Positions 46,932 to 54,861 of a stretch of 64,000 bases of DNA are shown here, piece after piece. The position numbers and the translations under genes were made by a program. Numbering within the stretch: position 1 is the stretch's first letter; every line of letters starts with the position of its first letter. This stretch comes from Flavobacterium sp. GTDB taxonomy: Bacteria > Bacteroidota > Bacteroidia > Flavobacteriales > Flavobacteriaceae. The stretch is from contig NZ_JAIXYH010000059.1 in the NCBI RefSeq assembly GCF_027490375.1, positions 1 through 64,000 on the forward strand. Reading direction: 5' to 3'. The notes beneath the pieces are model-generated. The model saw only the letters and a list, made by a program, of their open reading frames with translations. It searched no databases and had not been told where the DNA came from.

Positions 46932-47008
46932 AACTGTAAGAACGACCACTAAAAAGCAACTTCGAAGACGAAAAAAAAGTGAATTTAACCAAGACATTGA
47001 AATAACAA

Positions 47009-48652
47009 ATGAACATTACTAAGGTCCACATAGAGAATTTTAAAACCTATAAAGGTTCATTTGAACTCACTTTAAACAAAGGTTTAAACATTCTTGTAGG
47101 CGATAATGAAGCGGGTAAGTCAACAATAATTGAAGCAATACATCTTGCTTTGACAGGTTTGCATAACGGCAAATATCTTAAGAATGAACTAACGCAATAT
47201 GTATTTAACAAGGACATTGTTGCTGACTATATTCAAAGCTTAGAAGAAGGTAAACCAGCAGAATTGCCCAGAATACTGATAGAAATATTTATCGAAGGTG
47301 AAGAAACCGCAGAATTTGAGGGAAATGGAAGTTTAGGTGAGAAAGGGCAAAAGGTTTGCGGATTCTCGTTTAAAGTTGAATTTGATGAACTAAACTACAG
47401 GACAGAATATGAGGATTTGGTAAAATTGGGGGGCATAAAAACACTACCTATTGAGTATTACAATGTTTCGTGGAGTAGTTTTGCTCGTGATGAAAGCATT
47501 ACAACAAGAACAATTCCTATAAAATCAGCTCTAATTGATTCTTCAAGTAACAAATTGCAAAATGGCTCTAATATTTACATTTCCCGAATTGTGAAGGAGT
47601 TTTTAGAATCAAACGAAATTGTTGAAATATCACAAGCCCACAGAAGAATGAAAGAAACTTTTATGGGTGAAGAAGCAATAAAAAAGATAAATGAAAAGAT
47701 AAAATATGCTTCAAATATTTCAGATAAAAAAGTTGAACTTTCTGTTGAGTTATCTTCAAAAAATGCTTGGGAAAGCAGCCTAATGACATACCTTGAAGAT
47801 GTACCCTTTCATTATATCGGTAAAGGAGAGCAGTGTTTGGTAAAAACCAAATTGGCGTTAGGTCACAAAAAAGCAAAAGAAGCGAATATCATCTTACTAG
47901 AAGAGCCTGAAAATCACTTATCTCATTCCAAACTCAACCAATTAATCAGAGATATAAAAAGTGACAGCGGAGATAAACAAATTTTGATTTCTACTCACAG
48001 CAGTTTTGTAGCAAACAAATTGGGACTTGAACACTTGATTTTGTTGAACGACAAGAAAACGGTTAAACTGAATGAACTATCGGTTGACACTTACAAGTTT
48101 TTTGAAAAACTGTCAGGTTATGACACATTACGATTAATTTTATGCAAGAAAGCAATTCTAGTAGAGGGTGACTCAGACGAATTAGTTGTTCAAAAAGCAT
48201 ATATGCTTAATAACGACAATAAACTACCTATAGAATATAGAATTGATATTATTTCTGTTGGAACTTCATTTTTAAGGTTTTTAGAAATAGCAGAAAAAAT
48301 CGGGTCAAAAGTTGCTGTTGTTACTGACAATGACGGAAATATTGAAGCGGTTAAGAAAAAGTATAAAAACTACTTAGGTGAAAATGCCAAACATAACATC
48401 AAAATTTGTTTTGATTCAAGTGTTGATGCGGGCGATATGCAAGATTTCAATTACAACACCCTAGAGCCAAAATTACTGAAAGTAAATAGCCGTGATGTAT
48501 TGAATAATATTTTTGAAACAAACTATCAGAATGATGAAGATTTATTAAAGTATATGAAATCAAATAAAACCGAATGTGCTTTAAGAATATTTGACACAGA
48601 TAATTCAATAAATTTTCCTGACTACATTTTAGATGCAATTAAAGAAGATTAA
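47009..48652 (+). CDS. gajA: OLD-family ATP-dependent nuclease, GajA-like
   Basis: The 547-residue protein has an AAA ATPase domain with Walker A GDNEAGKST at residues 31-39 and Walker B IILLEEPENHLSHSK near 295. A C-terminal TOPRIM nuclease domain follows, with ILVEGDSDELVV near 380 and the acidic pair in VVTDNDGN near 437. Followed directly by a UvrD-like helicase, it is a class 2 OLD protein, the nuclease of the Gabija anti-phage system (GajA is about 580 residues). Its 3' end overlaps the helicase gene by 20 bases. It is the first gene of the cassette-like array. Confidence 0.88.
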   Translation: MNITKVHIENFKTYKGSFELTLNKGLNILVGDNEAGKSTIIEAIHLALTGLHNGKYLKNELTQYVFNKDIVADYIQSLEEGKPAELPRILIEIFIEGEETAEFEGNGSLGEKGQKVCGFSFKVEFDELNYRTEYEDLVKLGGIKTLPIEYYNVSWSSFARDESITTRTIPIKSALIDSSSNKLQNGSNIYISRIVKEFLESNEIVEISQAHRRMKETFMGEEAIKKINEKIKYASNISDKKVELSVELSSKNAWESSLMTYLEDVPFHYIGKGEQCLVKTKLALGHKKAKEANIILLEEPENHLSHSKLNQLIRDIKSDSGDKQILISTHSSFVANKLGLEHLILLNDKKTVKLNELSVDTYKFFEKLSGYDTLRLILCKKAILVEGDSDELVVQKAYMLNNDNKLPIEYRIDIISVGTSFLRFLEIAEKIGSKVAVVTDNDGNIEAVKKKYKNYLGENAKHNIKICFDSSVDAGDMQDFNYNTLEPKLLKVNSRDVLNNIFETNYQNDEDLLKYMKSNKTECALRIFDTDNSINFPDYILDAIKED

Positions 48653-49811
48653 CAATAAACTAACCATTGCTGCCGCAGGTTCGGGAAAAACGACTTACTT
48701 GGTGGAAGAAGCCCTAAAGCAAAAGGAGGGTAAAATTCTTATTACCACATATACACAAGCAAATGAAGCAGAAATAAGAAAAAAAATAGTCGAAAAAAAC
48801 ATATGCATTCCTCAAAACGTAATCGTTCAAACTTGGTTTTCTTTTTTGCTACAACACGGGGTTAGGCCATATCAAGGTGTTTTATTTGAGAAGAAGATAA
48901 ATGGACTGATTCTAGTAAATAGTCAATCAGGTTTAAAAGCATATAGAAAACCTTGCAAAGAATGTAAGGCTGAAAGTGTTGTTAAAGCAGATTGTTATAA
49001 ATGTAAAGAACCTATCTTCTTTGGGGAGGATAAGGAATTTGAACAACATTATTTTACCAAAGGCCTTAAAATCTATTCCGACAAACTTTCAAAATTTGTA
49101 TTTCGTTGCAACGAAGTATCTGATGGAAGTGTAATAGACAGAATTTCAAGAATTTATTCTCACATCTTCATTGACGAGATACAAGATTTAGCAGGTTATG
49201 ATTTAGAGCTTTTAAAACTATTCTTTGATTGCCCTTCTTCCATTCAATTAGTAGGAGACCCAAGACAAGGAACATATTCAACAAATAGTGCCCCCAAAAA
49301 CAAGCAATTTAAGAAAGCGAATATTGTAAACTTTTTCACCGACAAAATTGACAACTTAATAAAAGACGATACTTCATTATTAGTTAATTATAGATGTAAT
49401 GAGAAGATTTGTGAGCTATCAAATAAGTTATTCCCCAATTTTCAGGCGACAACTTCAGGTAATAATGAAATAACAGAACACAGTGGGGTGTTTTTAATTA
49501 AAGAAGCGGACGTTGATGAGTATCTCAAAAAATACGAACCAATGCAACTTCGTGAAAATAAAAAGACAACCGTGAACAAAAATTACAGAGTTATGAATTT
49601 TGGTGAAGCAAAAGGATTATCATTTGAAAGAGTTTTAATATACCCGACAAGCCCTTTTATTGAATGGCTAAAAGACAATAAGTCTGAATTAAAAGAAACA
49701 AGTCGTTCTAAACTTTATGTTGCTATTACAAGAGCACGACATAGTGTAGCTTTCGTCTGTAAAACTAAATTGACTATACCCGGAATATCAAACTATGAGA
49801 CAGAAAAATAA
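48633..49811 (+). CDS. gajB: UvrD-like helicase, GajB-like, with Cys4 insert
   Basis: The 392-residue SF1 helicase has Walker A AAAGSGKTTYL (residues 13-23), motif II FIDEIQD near 180, motif III LVGDPRQGTY near 206 and VNYRCNEKI near 252. Motifs V and VI are KGLSFERVL and YVAITRARH near 365. It is about 100 residues shorter than the described GajB. It carries a four-cysteine knuckle (CKEC and CYKC, residues about 108-125) between motifs Ia and II, possibly zinc-binding. Overlap with the nuclease gene implies coupled translation. It is probably the DNA-sensing partner in a Gabija-like defence. Confidence 0.87.
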   Translation: MQLKKINNKLTIAAAGSGKTTYLVEEALKQKEGKILITTYTQANEAEIRKKIVEKNICIPQNVIVQTWFSFLLQHGVRPYQGVLFEKKINGLILVNSQSGLKAYRKPCKECKAESVVKADCYKCKEPIFFGEDKEFEQHYFTKGLKIYSDKLSKFVFRCNEVSDGSVIDRISRIYSHIFIDEIQDLAGYDLELLKLFFDCPSSIQLVGDPRQGTYSTNSAPKNKQFKKANIVNFFTDKIDNLIKDDTSLLVNYRCNEKICELSNKLFPNFQATTSGNNEITEHSGVFLIKEADVDEYLKKYEPMQLRENKKTTVNKNYRVMNFGEAKGLSFERVLIYPTSPFIEWLKDNKSELKETSRSKLYVAITRARHSVAFVCKTKLTIPGISNYETEK

Positions 49812-49816
49812 CAGCA

Positions 49817-49952
49817 GCCGCCAACAGCCTTTTTGCAAAAGCAGGGGTTTCGTGCTTCTATGACAGTGAAGTACTAAATTTAAGCTTTGTGCATCTAATG
49901 AAGTTTAGTGCTTAAAATCCCCGCATTCGCAAAGCGGCAAAATGTTACAGGC
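49817..49952 (+). repeat. attC-like palindrome E1
   Basis: The outer left end GCCGCCAAC (49817-49825) is the exact reverse complement of GTTGGCGGC at 46923, the other edge of the gajAB unit. The right end is GTTACAGGC (49944-49952). Inner arms CTTTTTGCAAAAGC/CGCATTCGCAAAG and GGGGTTT/AAATCCCC pair imperfectly. The loop TTTCGTGCTTCTATGA and GCTTTGTGCATCTAATGAAG recur in E4. Confidence 0.75.
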
Positions 49953-49976
49953 AATTTTTAACAAACAACAACATAA

Positions 49977-50606
49977 ATGGACAGCAATAACTTCTTCGAA
50001 TTGATTTTTAACAAGGAACAATTTATCTCCATCTTCACTGTGGTCTTTACTGTTGTGTATGCGTTTGCTGCAACATACCTATTAAAAAGTATTAGAGAGC
50101 GAAAGGCACAACGAAAGAACACCTTCATCGAGACTTTCATTAAAGGCATATCCGAAAATACAATTGAGAATTCGGAAGACTTGCTAAATATTTATTCTGG
50201 AATAACAAATTTGAGCACGGAAGATTTGACAAATAAGCAAGACTTGAACAGATGGCTTAGAGAGATTTTAGCAAAGTTGGTGAACAAGGAAGTTGGGAAA
50301 GATTTTAGTGTAGAACAGACAATTCAAATTAAGTCGAAAATCACTGAATTCATTAAAAGAAATGAAACGACAACACCATTTACAGATTTACCTGACACTG
50401 AAAGGAACATAATTAATGACATCAGTACTTACAACAAAGCTGGAGACAAAGAATCAATAAATAGGAAGATAAATGAACTAAGTAGTGTGATAATCACGAG
50501 ACACGAACAACAAAAGAAAATCGAGAGTTTGAATAAGTGGTCAATTCCACTTGCTGTCATTGGATTAATACTAACAGTCATATTTGGAATCCTATCAATC
50601 ATATAA
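49977..50606 (+). CDS. hypothetical two-helix membrane protein (cassette 2)
   Basis: The 209-residue protein has an N-terminal membrane helix (about 13-36) and a C-terminal one (about 187-208). A charged, helical domain between them (RKAQRKNTFIETFIKG, IQIKSKITEFIKRNE) may be a coiled coil. No family recognised. It is the only gene between sites E1 and E2; the unit ends are GTTACAG and CTGTAAC, exact reverse complements over seven bases. Placed after a Gabija-like pair, a membrane effector role is conceivable but unsupported. Confidence 0.72.
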   Translation: MDSNNFFELIFNKEQFISIFTVVFTVVYAFAATYLLKSIRERKAQRKNTFIETFIKGISENTIENSEDLLNIYSGITNLSTEDLTNKQDLNRWLREILAKLVNKEVGKDFSVEQTIQIKSKITEFIKRNETTTPFTDLPDTERNIINDISTYNKAGDKESINRKINELSSVIITRHEQQKKIESLNKWSIPLAVIGLILTVIFGILSII

Positions 50607-50610
50607 AACT

Positions 50611-50745
50611 GGCTGTAACACGGGTTTGGCAAAAGTGGCGGTTCAGTACTCCGCAGACACATTTGTGGTTAATCAAAGTTTGGTGCTCCGCATCAACAAT
50701 TGTGGTGAAAATCGCCACCTTCGTCAATCCCGAAAACGTTACACG
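50611..50745 (+). repeat. attC-like palindrome E2
   Basis: Left end GGCTGTAAC (50611-50619), right end GTTACACG (50738-50745). Inner arms GGGTTTGGCAAAAGTGGCG and CGCCACCTTCGTCAATCCC pair almost throughout with a few unpaired bases, as in folded attC sites. The left end matches the reverse complement of the preceding unit's 5' edge (GTTACAGGC) at 8 of 9 positions. Confidence 0.75.
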
Positions 50746-50753
50746 TCATTTAA

Positions 50754-51359
50754 ATGACCTTTGAAATGAATAAAAAAGATAACAACACCGGAGAGGACAG
50801 AGTTGAAAATATTTTTACCAATGAGAGCCTTCCAGCACTATTCGCTGACTCCTTTAGAGAGTTGGATTTGAAATGGAACAAAGTTGAAGGTGTAAACTTT
50901 GAAATTCTTGGACGCGTCTTAAGTTGCCACTTAATTATTGAACACTATTTAACAGTGTTTATTGAATTAGAAATTAGCAGCAGACTAAATTTAGACAAAC
51001 TGCGCTTAACATTCAGTCAAAAATTAAAATTGATTGAAGATAATCAGGCATTAAAAGAAGAAGGTATAATTAAGGGCATTGAAATTCTTAATAGAATACG
51101 TAACAAGTTTTCACACAATCTCAAGGTTAAAATTGATGAAAAGGATATTGAATACTTGAAAAAAGTAGTAGATAAAATTTATAAAAAAGAAGGCAAAGAA
51201 GTTGACAATAAAATATACTCAGATGTAGCAATTATTGAAATTTTCACTTCTATGACGTGTGCATTTATCGCTGGATATTTGACATATTCTGTTCAAAGAC
51301 TCAAAGAATTACAGAAAATCCTTGATGTTATAAATGAAAAAACTGGTCGAACAAAATAA
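50754..51359 (+). CDS. hypothetical helical protein with HEPN-like R-x4-H motif (cassette 3)
   Basis: The 201-residue protein is almost all helical. It contains ILNRIRNKFSHNLKVKI, in which R116 and H121 form the R-x4-H spacing of HEPN ribonucleases and HEPN-like nucleotide-binding proteins. ATG 50766 is an alternative start. It lies alone between E2 and E3. The unit ends (GTTACACG, CGCATAAC) agree only at 6 of 8 positions. HEPN-like is tentative; many HEPN proteins act in defence or toxin-antitoxin pairs. Confidence 0.68.
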   Translation: MTFEMNKKDNNTGEDRVENIFTNESLPALFADSFRELDLKWNKVEGVNFEILGRVLSCHLIIEHYLTVFIELEISSRLNLDKLRLTFSQKLKLIEDNQALKEEGIIKGIEILNRIRNKFSHNLKVKIDEKDIEYLKKVVDKIYKKEGKEVDNKIYSDVAIIEIFTSMTCAFIAGYLTYSVQRLKELQKILDVINEKTGRTK

Positions 51360-51364
51360 ACGAC

Positions 51365-51498
51365 CGCATAACAGGCGTTTGGCTCAATGGCGGTTGACCT
51401 GGTTAATTGAACACTCTACCTCGCATCAACTTTTGTGGTGTATTGACAGTTATGTACTCCGAAATCCGCCACTGCGCCAGTCGCCAAAACGTTGTGCG
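51365..51498 (+). repeat. attC-like palindrome E3
   Basis: Left end CGCATAAC (51365-51372), right end GTTGTGCG (51491-51498). Inner arms GTTTGGCTCAATGGCGG and CCGCCACTGCGCCAGTCGCC pair with unpaired bases. The left arm recurs almost unchanged near 56572 (E6). Confidence 0.75.
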
Positions 51499-51506
51499 TC
51501 ATTTTA

Positions 51507-52133
51507 ATGAAAGACCTGCTAAACATAATAATTGCCGAAAGACAGACACTTTTACGTGGACTGACAATCTTGTTTTTACTTGTTTTTCCGTTCACTTTCT
51601 TGCCGACAATAATTAGTAACGGTTGGACTTTACAACCAATTATTCAAAGAATTCCAGACTCGACACTTTATGCTTTTGGTTTTTCATTTATAGTGGTAGT
51701 TGCTTCTGTGCTTCATAATTACAATAACCTCGTTGACAGGAAAAGGATATTTGACAAACCAGCTTTTAAAAAACTTGACTTCTATGGACGACTTGACGGT
51801 TTAGGAAGCATAGTAAGCGAACTTGAAACATTCCTTTTAGGTAAAATTGACAAATACTACTACCGACTAAATATCATTGACCCTGACCTAAAGAAATTTA
51901 AAGTTGAAATCATACCGTTAATAGACTTCACAGACAACGAAGAATTGAAAGAAATACTAAAAAAGGAGCACAATTTCAGAGAAGACTTGTTAGTTGGACA
52001 ACTCATAAATCTAACAGAACAAGACCTTGAAAATGAAAATTTACTTTGGGACAGATTATTAAATTTGGACAAAATATTAACAGAATTAGGAGCAGTGGAA
52101 CTTGACATTAACGAAGATGACCTTGAAGACTAG
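51507..52133 (+). CDS. hypothetical membrane protein (cassette 4)
   Basis: About 208 residues from ATG 51507; the GTG-type start at 51492 would lie inside the recombination-like site. Two membrane helices (about 17-37 and 55-74) are followed by a soluble, acidic domain ending in LDINEDDLED. No family recognised. The unit ends GTTGTGCG (51491) and CGCACAAC (52148) are perfect reverse complements, marking it as one cassette. Confidence 0.72.
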   Translation: MKDLLNIIIAERQTLLRGLTILFLLVFPFTFLPTIISNGWTLQPIIQRIPDSTLYAFGFSFIVVVASVLHNYNNLVDRKRIFDKPAFKKLDFYGRLDGLGSIVSELETFLLGKIDKYYYRLNIIDPDLKKFKVEIIPLIDFTDNEELKEILKKEHNFREDLLVGQLINLTEQDLENENLLWDRLLNLDKILTELGAVELDINEDDLED

Positions 52134-52147
52134 AGAAGAAAAACGAA

Positions 52148-52282
52148 CGCACAACAGCCGTTTTGCAAAAGCGGGGGTTTCGTGCTTCTATGAAAGTGAA
52201 GTGCTTAATTCAAGCTTTGTGCATCTAATGAAGTCTAGTGGTAAAAACGCCTATCTTCGCAAAGTGAAAAAAGGTTATCGGC
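52148..52282 (+). repeat. attC-like palindrome E4
   Basis: Left end CGCACAAC (52148-52155), right end GTTATCGGC (52274-52282). About 85 central bases (TTTTGCAAAAGC, TTTCGTGCTTCTATGA, AGCTTTGTGCATCTAATGAAG) match E1 closely, so the two sites are recent relatives although the cassettes between them are unrelated. Confidence 0.75.
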
Positions 52283-52288
52283 AATAAT

Positions 52289-52831
52289 ATGACGACAGAT
52301 TACATTAAATATTACGACCTTGAAAATTACGTTCTGACAGACGTTCGGGACAACTTTGACCGTGATGGACATTTGACAGCGTTTGACTTTTTCTGTATTG
52401 TGATTTGGAAAGCAAACAGAGCAAAAACAAAAATCGCACAACGACTTTTAAATTACAATCCAGACTTAGAACAAAGCGTTAAGTACTTGACGAGCAAAAT
52501 TTTCACCGCAACTGACGACAAACAAAAACTTAAAGTTCTCATTGACGACTATAAGTTCCGACTTCCAATGAGTTCAGCAATTTTATCGTTGCTGTATCCA
52601 GACAACTTCACAATTTATGATGTTAGGGTTTGCGACACCTTGACTAATTTCAAAGGGCTAAACAACATCACCAATTTTGAAAATCTGTGGTTAGGCTACA
52701 AGGACTATATAGACAGTGTAAAAAAATTTGAGCCTCAAAATTTATCACTTCGGGACAAAGACCGTTTTCTTTGGGGCAAATCATTTTTCGAGCAATTAAA
52801 CAACGACTTAAAAAACGAATTTCAAAAATAA
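52289..52831 (+). CDS. hypothetical soluble protein (cassette 5)
   Basis: The 180-residue protein is soluble and mostly helical, with a conserved-looking segment FRLPMSSAILSLLYPDNFTI and YDVRVCDTLTNFKG in the middle. The order resembles proteins with helix-hairpin-helix glycosylase-like folds, but no catalytic residue can be assigned, so I give no function. Unit ends GTTATCGGC and GCCCGCTAAC pair at 7 of the 8 bases nearest the AAC/GTT cores. Confidence 0.7.
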   Translation: MTTDYIKYYDLENYVLTDVRDNFDRDGHLTAFDFFCIVIWKANRAKTKIAQRLLNYNPDLEQSVKYLTSKIFTATDDKQKLKVLIDDYKFRLPMSSAILSLLYPDNFTIYDVRVCDTLTNFKGLNNITNFENLWLGYKDYIDSVKKFEPQNLSLRDKDRFLWGKSFFEQLNNDLKNEFQK

Positions 52832-52862
52832 AATATGGAAGATGATAACTTTGGCGAAGCAC

Positions 52863-52999
52863 GCCCGCTAACCACGCATTTGCAATAGGCATGGTTTCGT
52901 CTCCGCTTGACAGTTTTATGGTAGCCGAAAGTTCAGTTCTCCGAACAAACTTTTGTACTGAAAAGCCCGGCCGTCGAAAATATGCAAACGTTAGGCGGG
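52863..52999 (+). repeat. attC-like palindrome E5
   Basis: Left end GCCCGCTAAC (52863-52872), right end GTTAGGCGGG (52990-52999). GTTAGGC is a perfect match to the integron core GTTRRRY. Inner arms CGCATTTGCAAT and TATGCAAACG, and AGGCATGGTTT with AAAAGCCCGGCC, are partly complementary. Confidence 0.72.
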
Positions 53000-53034
53000 A
53001 TGCGGAAACCTAAACCTTAAAATACAAATTAAAA

Positions 53035-53355
53035 ATGAGTATTGAGAATTACGAAGTAACTAGAAAGATGTTGATACTAACTCCAATCTTTTTATTTATA
53101 TCAATACTTCTTGGTGGAAATGGACACGGTTATTTTTTTCCAATTTTTGTTCTTTTTCCAACGGCAACTTTTACTTGTATTTGGATGATGAAGTTAACAG
53201 TGATAAATTTAATACTTGCTGTTTTTCAATTTCCAGCTTATGGAATAATTATAGACAAAACTTCAAATAAAAAAAGAACCATAATATCATTATTTATAAT
53301 ACATGTTATGCTGACAATACTTATTCTAAAGTTTGCAGATGAAAATTGGAAATAA
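53035..53355 (+). CDS. small integral membrane protein (last cassette gene)
   Basis: The 106-residue protein is very hydrophobic, with about four membrane segments (12-27, 29-47, 52-70, 84-100). It starts 35 bases after site E5. The expected 3' end complementary to GTTAGGCGGG is absent; instead the sequence runs into another repeat (H1) and then repeat E, so the array appears truncated here. No family recognised. Confidence 0.65.
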   Translation: MSIENYEVTRKMLILTPIFLFISILLGGNGHGYFFPIFVLFPTATFTCIWMMKLTVINLILAVFQFPAYGIIIDKTSNKKRTIISLFIIHVMLTILILKFADENWK

Positions 53356-53384
53356 ATGCACGACGCTCCATAAACGCACCCGAC

Positions 53385-53440
53385 CTTAAGGCATATTGCC
53401 CAAGTTACTTAAAACGAATTCGCTTTCCCCAAACACCGCT
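53385..53440 (+). repeat. H repeat, partial copy H1
   Basis: CTTAAGGCATATTGCCCAAG and TTACTTAAAACGAATTCGCT match the longer copies at 57063 and 58011. GGCATATTGCC is a short palindrome at its heart. Confidence 0.7.
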
Positions 53441-53460
53441 CCGCAGTCTTCCGGCTTTAA

Positions 53461-53670
53461 GCCACACCATTTTCGCTTTAATTTTCAGTAGCTATTCCCG
53501 CTTTTCGCTGTAGTCCTCAAAAAATACGCTGTTTTCACACGTTCGTCATCCGGCTTCTTGTGGCGCCGTATGCCGCACGGTTCAAACAAGCGTCTTTTTC
53601 TCCGGGCTGCCGCTTCACTCGGGGCTAGGAAATACGTTACTAACGTTTAGTGGAAAAAGTGTATATTCGT
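53461..53670 (-). repeat. dispersed hairpin element copy E, right 210-bp direct repeat
   Basis: Nearly identical to 46573-46782, in the same orientation, 6.9 kb apart. About 60 further bases (AAACGAAACGAGTGTC, TTTAAAATACG) still resemble the leaders at 18481 and 46788 before similarity is lost. No cassette follows this copy. Confidence 0.88.
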
Positions 53671-53797
53671 GAGATTATAAACGAAACGAGTGTCCTACTT
53701 AATAGATTTAAAATACGAAAGTTTACAAAAGTTTAGCAAACAAAAAAAGGGTTTTTTCCAGTATTTACGCGTGTTTTCACGAATAACGCAGTGATAT

Positions 53798-53823
53798 TTG
53801 AGATGAAAACTTTCGTATTTTTG
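53798..53823 (+). promoter_or_regulatory. promoter of the AraC-type gene
   Basis: TATTTTTG at 53816-53823 is a perfect TAnnTTTG. TTG at 53798-53800 lies 15 bases before it, slightly closer than usual. The gene starts 71 bases further on. Confidence 0.45.
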
Positions 53824-53894
53824 GGAGTTACCTGCAATGCTAAGATCGACCGTGCTAATTTCAACTGACAGACAACAATTTCGACATATTTCGA

Positions 53895-54791
53895 ATGAAA
53901 GAACTTTTTGCTCATTATAATATTGGACACTTTATAAACCAACCAACGAACCGAACAGAATTTGAAATAATGCGGTTTGAGGAAATGGACGAACCAGAAG
54001 TGGATGACATTCATAAGCATACTTTTTACGAGATTTTATGGACTGAAAAAGGAATTAGCAAACAAACCATTGACTACAAAGAGTATGAAGTTTTACCAAA
54101 CAGTTTGTTTTTTATTTCACCCAATCAGGTACATCAATTTGAAGAATGGAAACCCCTTCAAGGCGGAACAATATTGTTTACCGAAGATTTCTTTTTGCTA
54201 AACCACAATAATAAAGACAAACTTTTTGAATTGAGTTTCTTAGATAACTTCTATGCAAATCCTTGTATTGAACTATCAAAAACAAATTTTGAAGAAATAA
54301 AACAAACCATTGACTTAATCATTATCGAACAAAGACGAACCGATAAAAGTCAAGCAATTACACAATCATTGCTGCATATATTATTGACACAAGTTCAGCG
54401 TTGCATAGACACTGACACAGAGAAACCACTTTCAAAAAAGTATTTGGTAGTTTACAAACAGTTTAAAAATTTGTTAGACAAACACTTTACAGAAAATAAA
54501 ACCGTTTCATTTTATGCAAGTCAATTGCATATAACGGCACATCACTTAAATCTTATAAACAAAGAAGTTACAGGCAAAACAGCAAGCGAAGTAATTAGAG
54601 CAAGAAGCATTTTAGAAGCAAAGCGACTTTTGACTTTCACCGATAAAACAGTTTCGGAAATTGCTTTTGAACTAAATTATACAGACAGTTCATACTTTGC
54701 AAAAGCCTTTAAAATAGAAACGAACCTTTCACCGATTGCTTTTAAAACTGAAATGTCCGAAAAATACCGAACTAGTAAGGTTTCGTCTTAA
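53895..54791 (+). CDS. AraC-family transcription regulator
   Basis: The 298-residue protein has an N-terminal cupin-like sensing domain (HKHTFYEILWTEKGIS, LFFISPNQVHQFEEWK). The C-terminal double helix-turn-helix is LHITAHHLNLINKEVTGKTA and ILEAKRLLTFTDKTVSEIAF, with the signature LNYTDSSYFAKAFKIETNLS. It is followed by YceI and SDR genes on the same strand and is probably their activator. Confidence 0.93.
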   Translation: MKELFAHYNIGHFINQPTNRTEFEIMRFEEMDEPEVDDIHKHTFYEILWTEKGISKQTIDYKEYEVLPNSLFFISPNQVHQFEEWKPLQGGTILFTEDFFLLNHNNKDKLFELSFLDNFYANPCIELSKTNFEEIKQTIDLIIIEQRRTDKSQAITQSLLHILLTQVQRCIDTDTEKPLSKKYLVVYKQFKNLLDKHFTENKTVSFYASQLHITAHHLNLINKEVTGKTASEVIRARSILEAKRLLTFTDKTVSEIAFELNYTDSSYFAKAFKIETNLSPIAFKTEMSEKYRTSKVSS

Positions 54792-54861
54792 CACCACCCC
54801 TAAATCTTAGCTCATCTTTGCATTGTCAATAATGACAAATAACAATTTAAATTTAAATACA

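Noticed and set aside
49817..52999. E1-E5 as ordinary transcription terminators
   Set aside because: They lack T runs after the stems, are far longer than terminators, and their end bases match across genes rather than only within the site.
46573..53670. CRISPR array
   Set aside because: The repeats are ~135 bp, diverged, and separated by whole genes, not by uniform short spacers.
46573..53670. Composite transposon or insertion sequence
   Set aside because: No transposase frame and no terminal inverted repeats with target duplications; the flanking repeats are direct.
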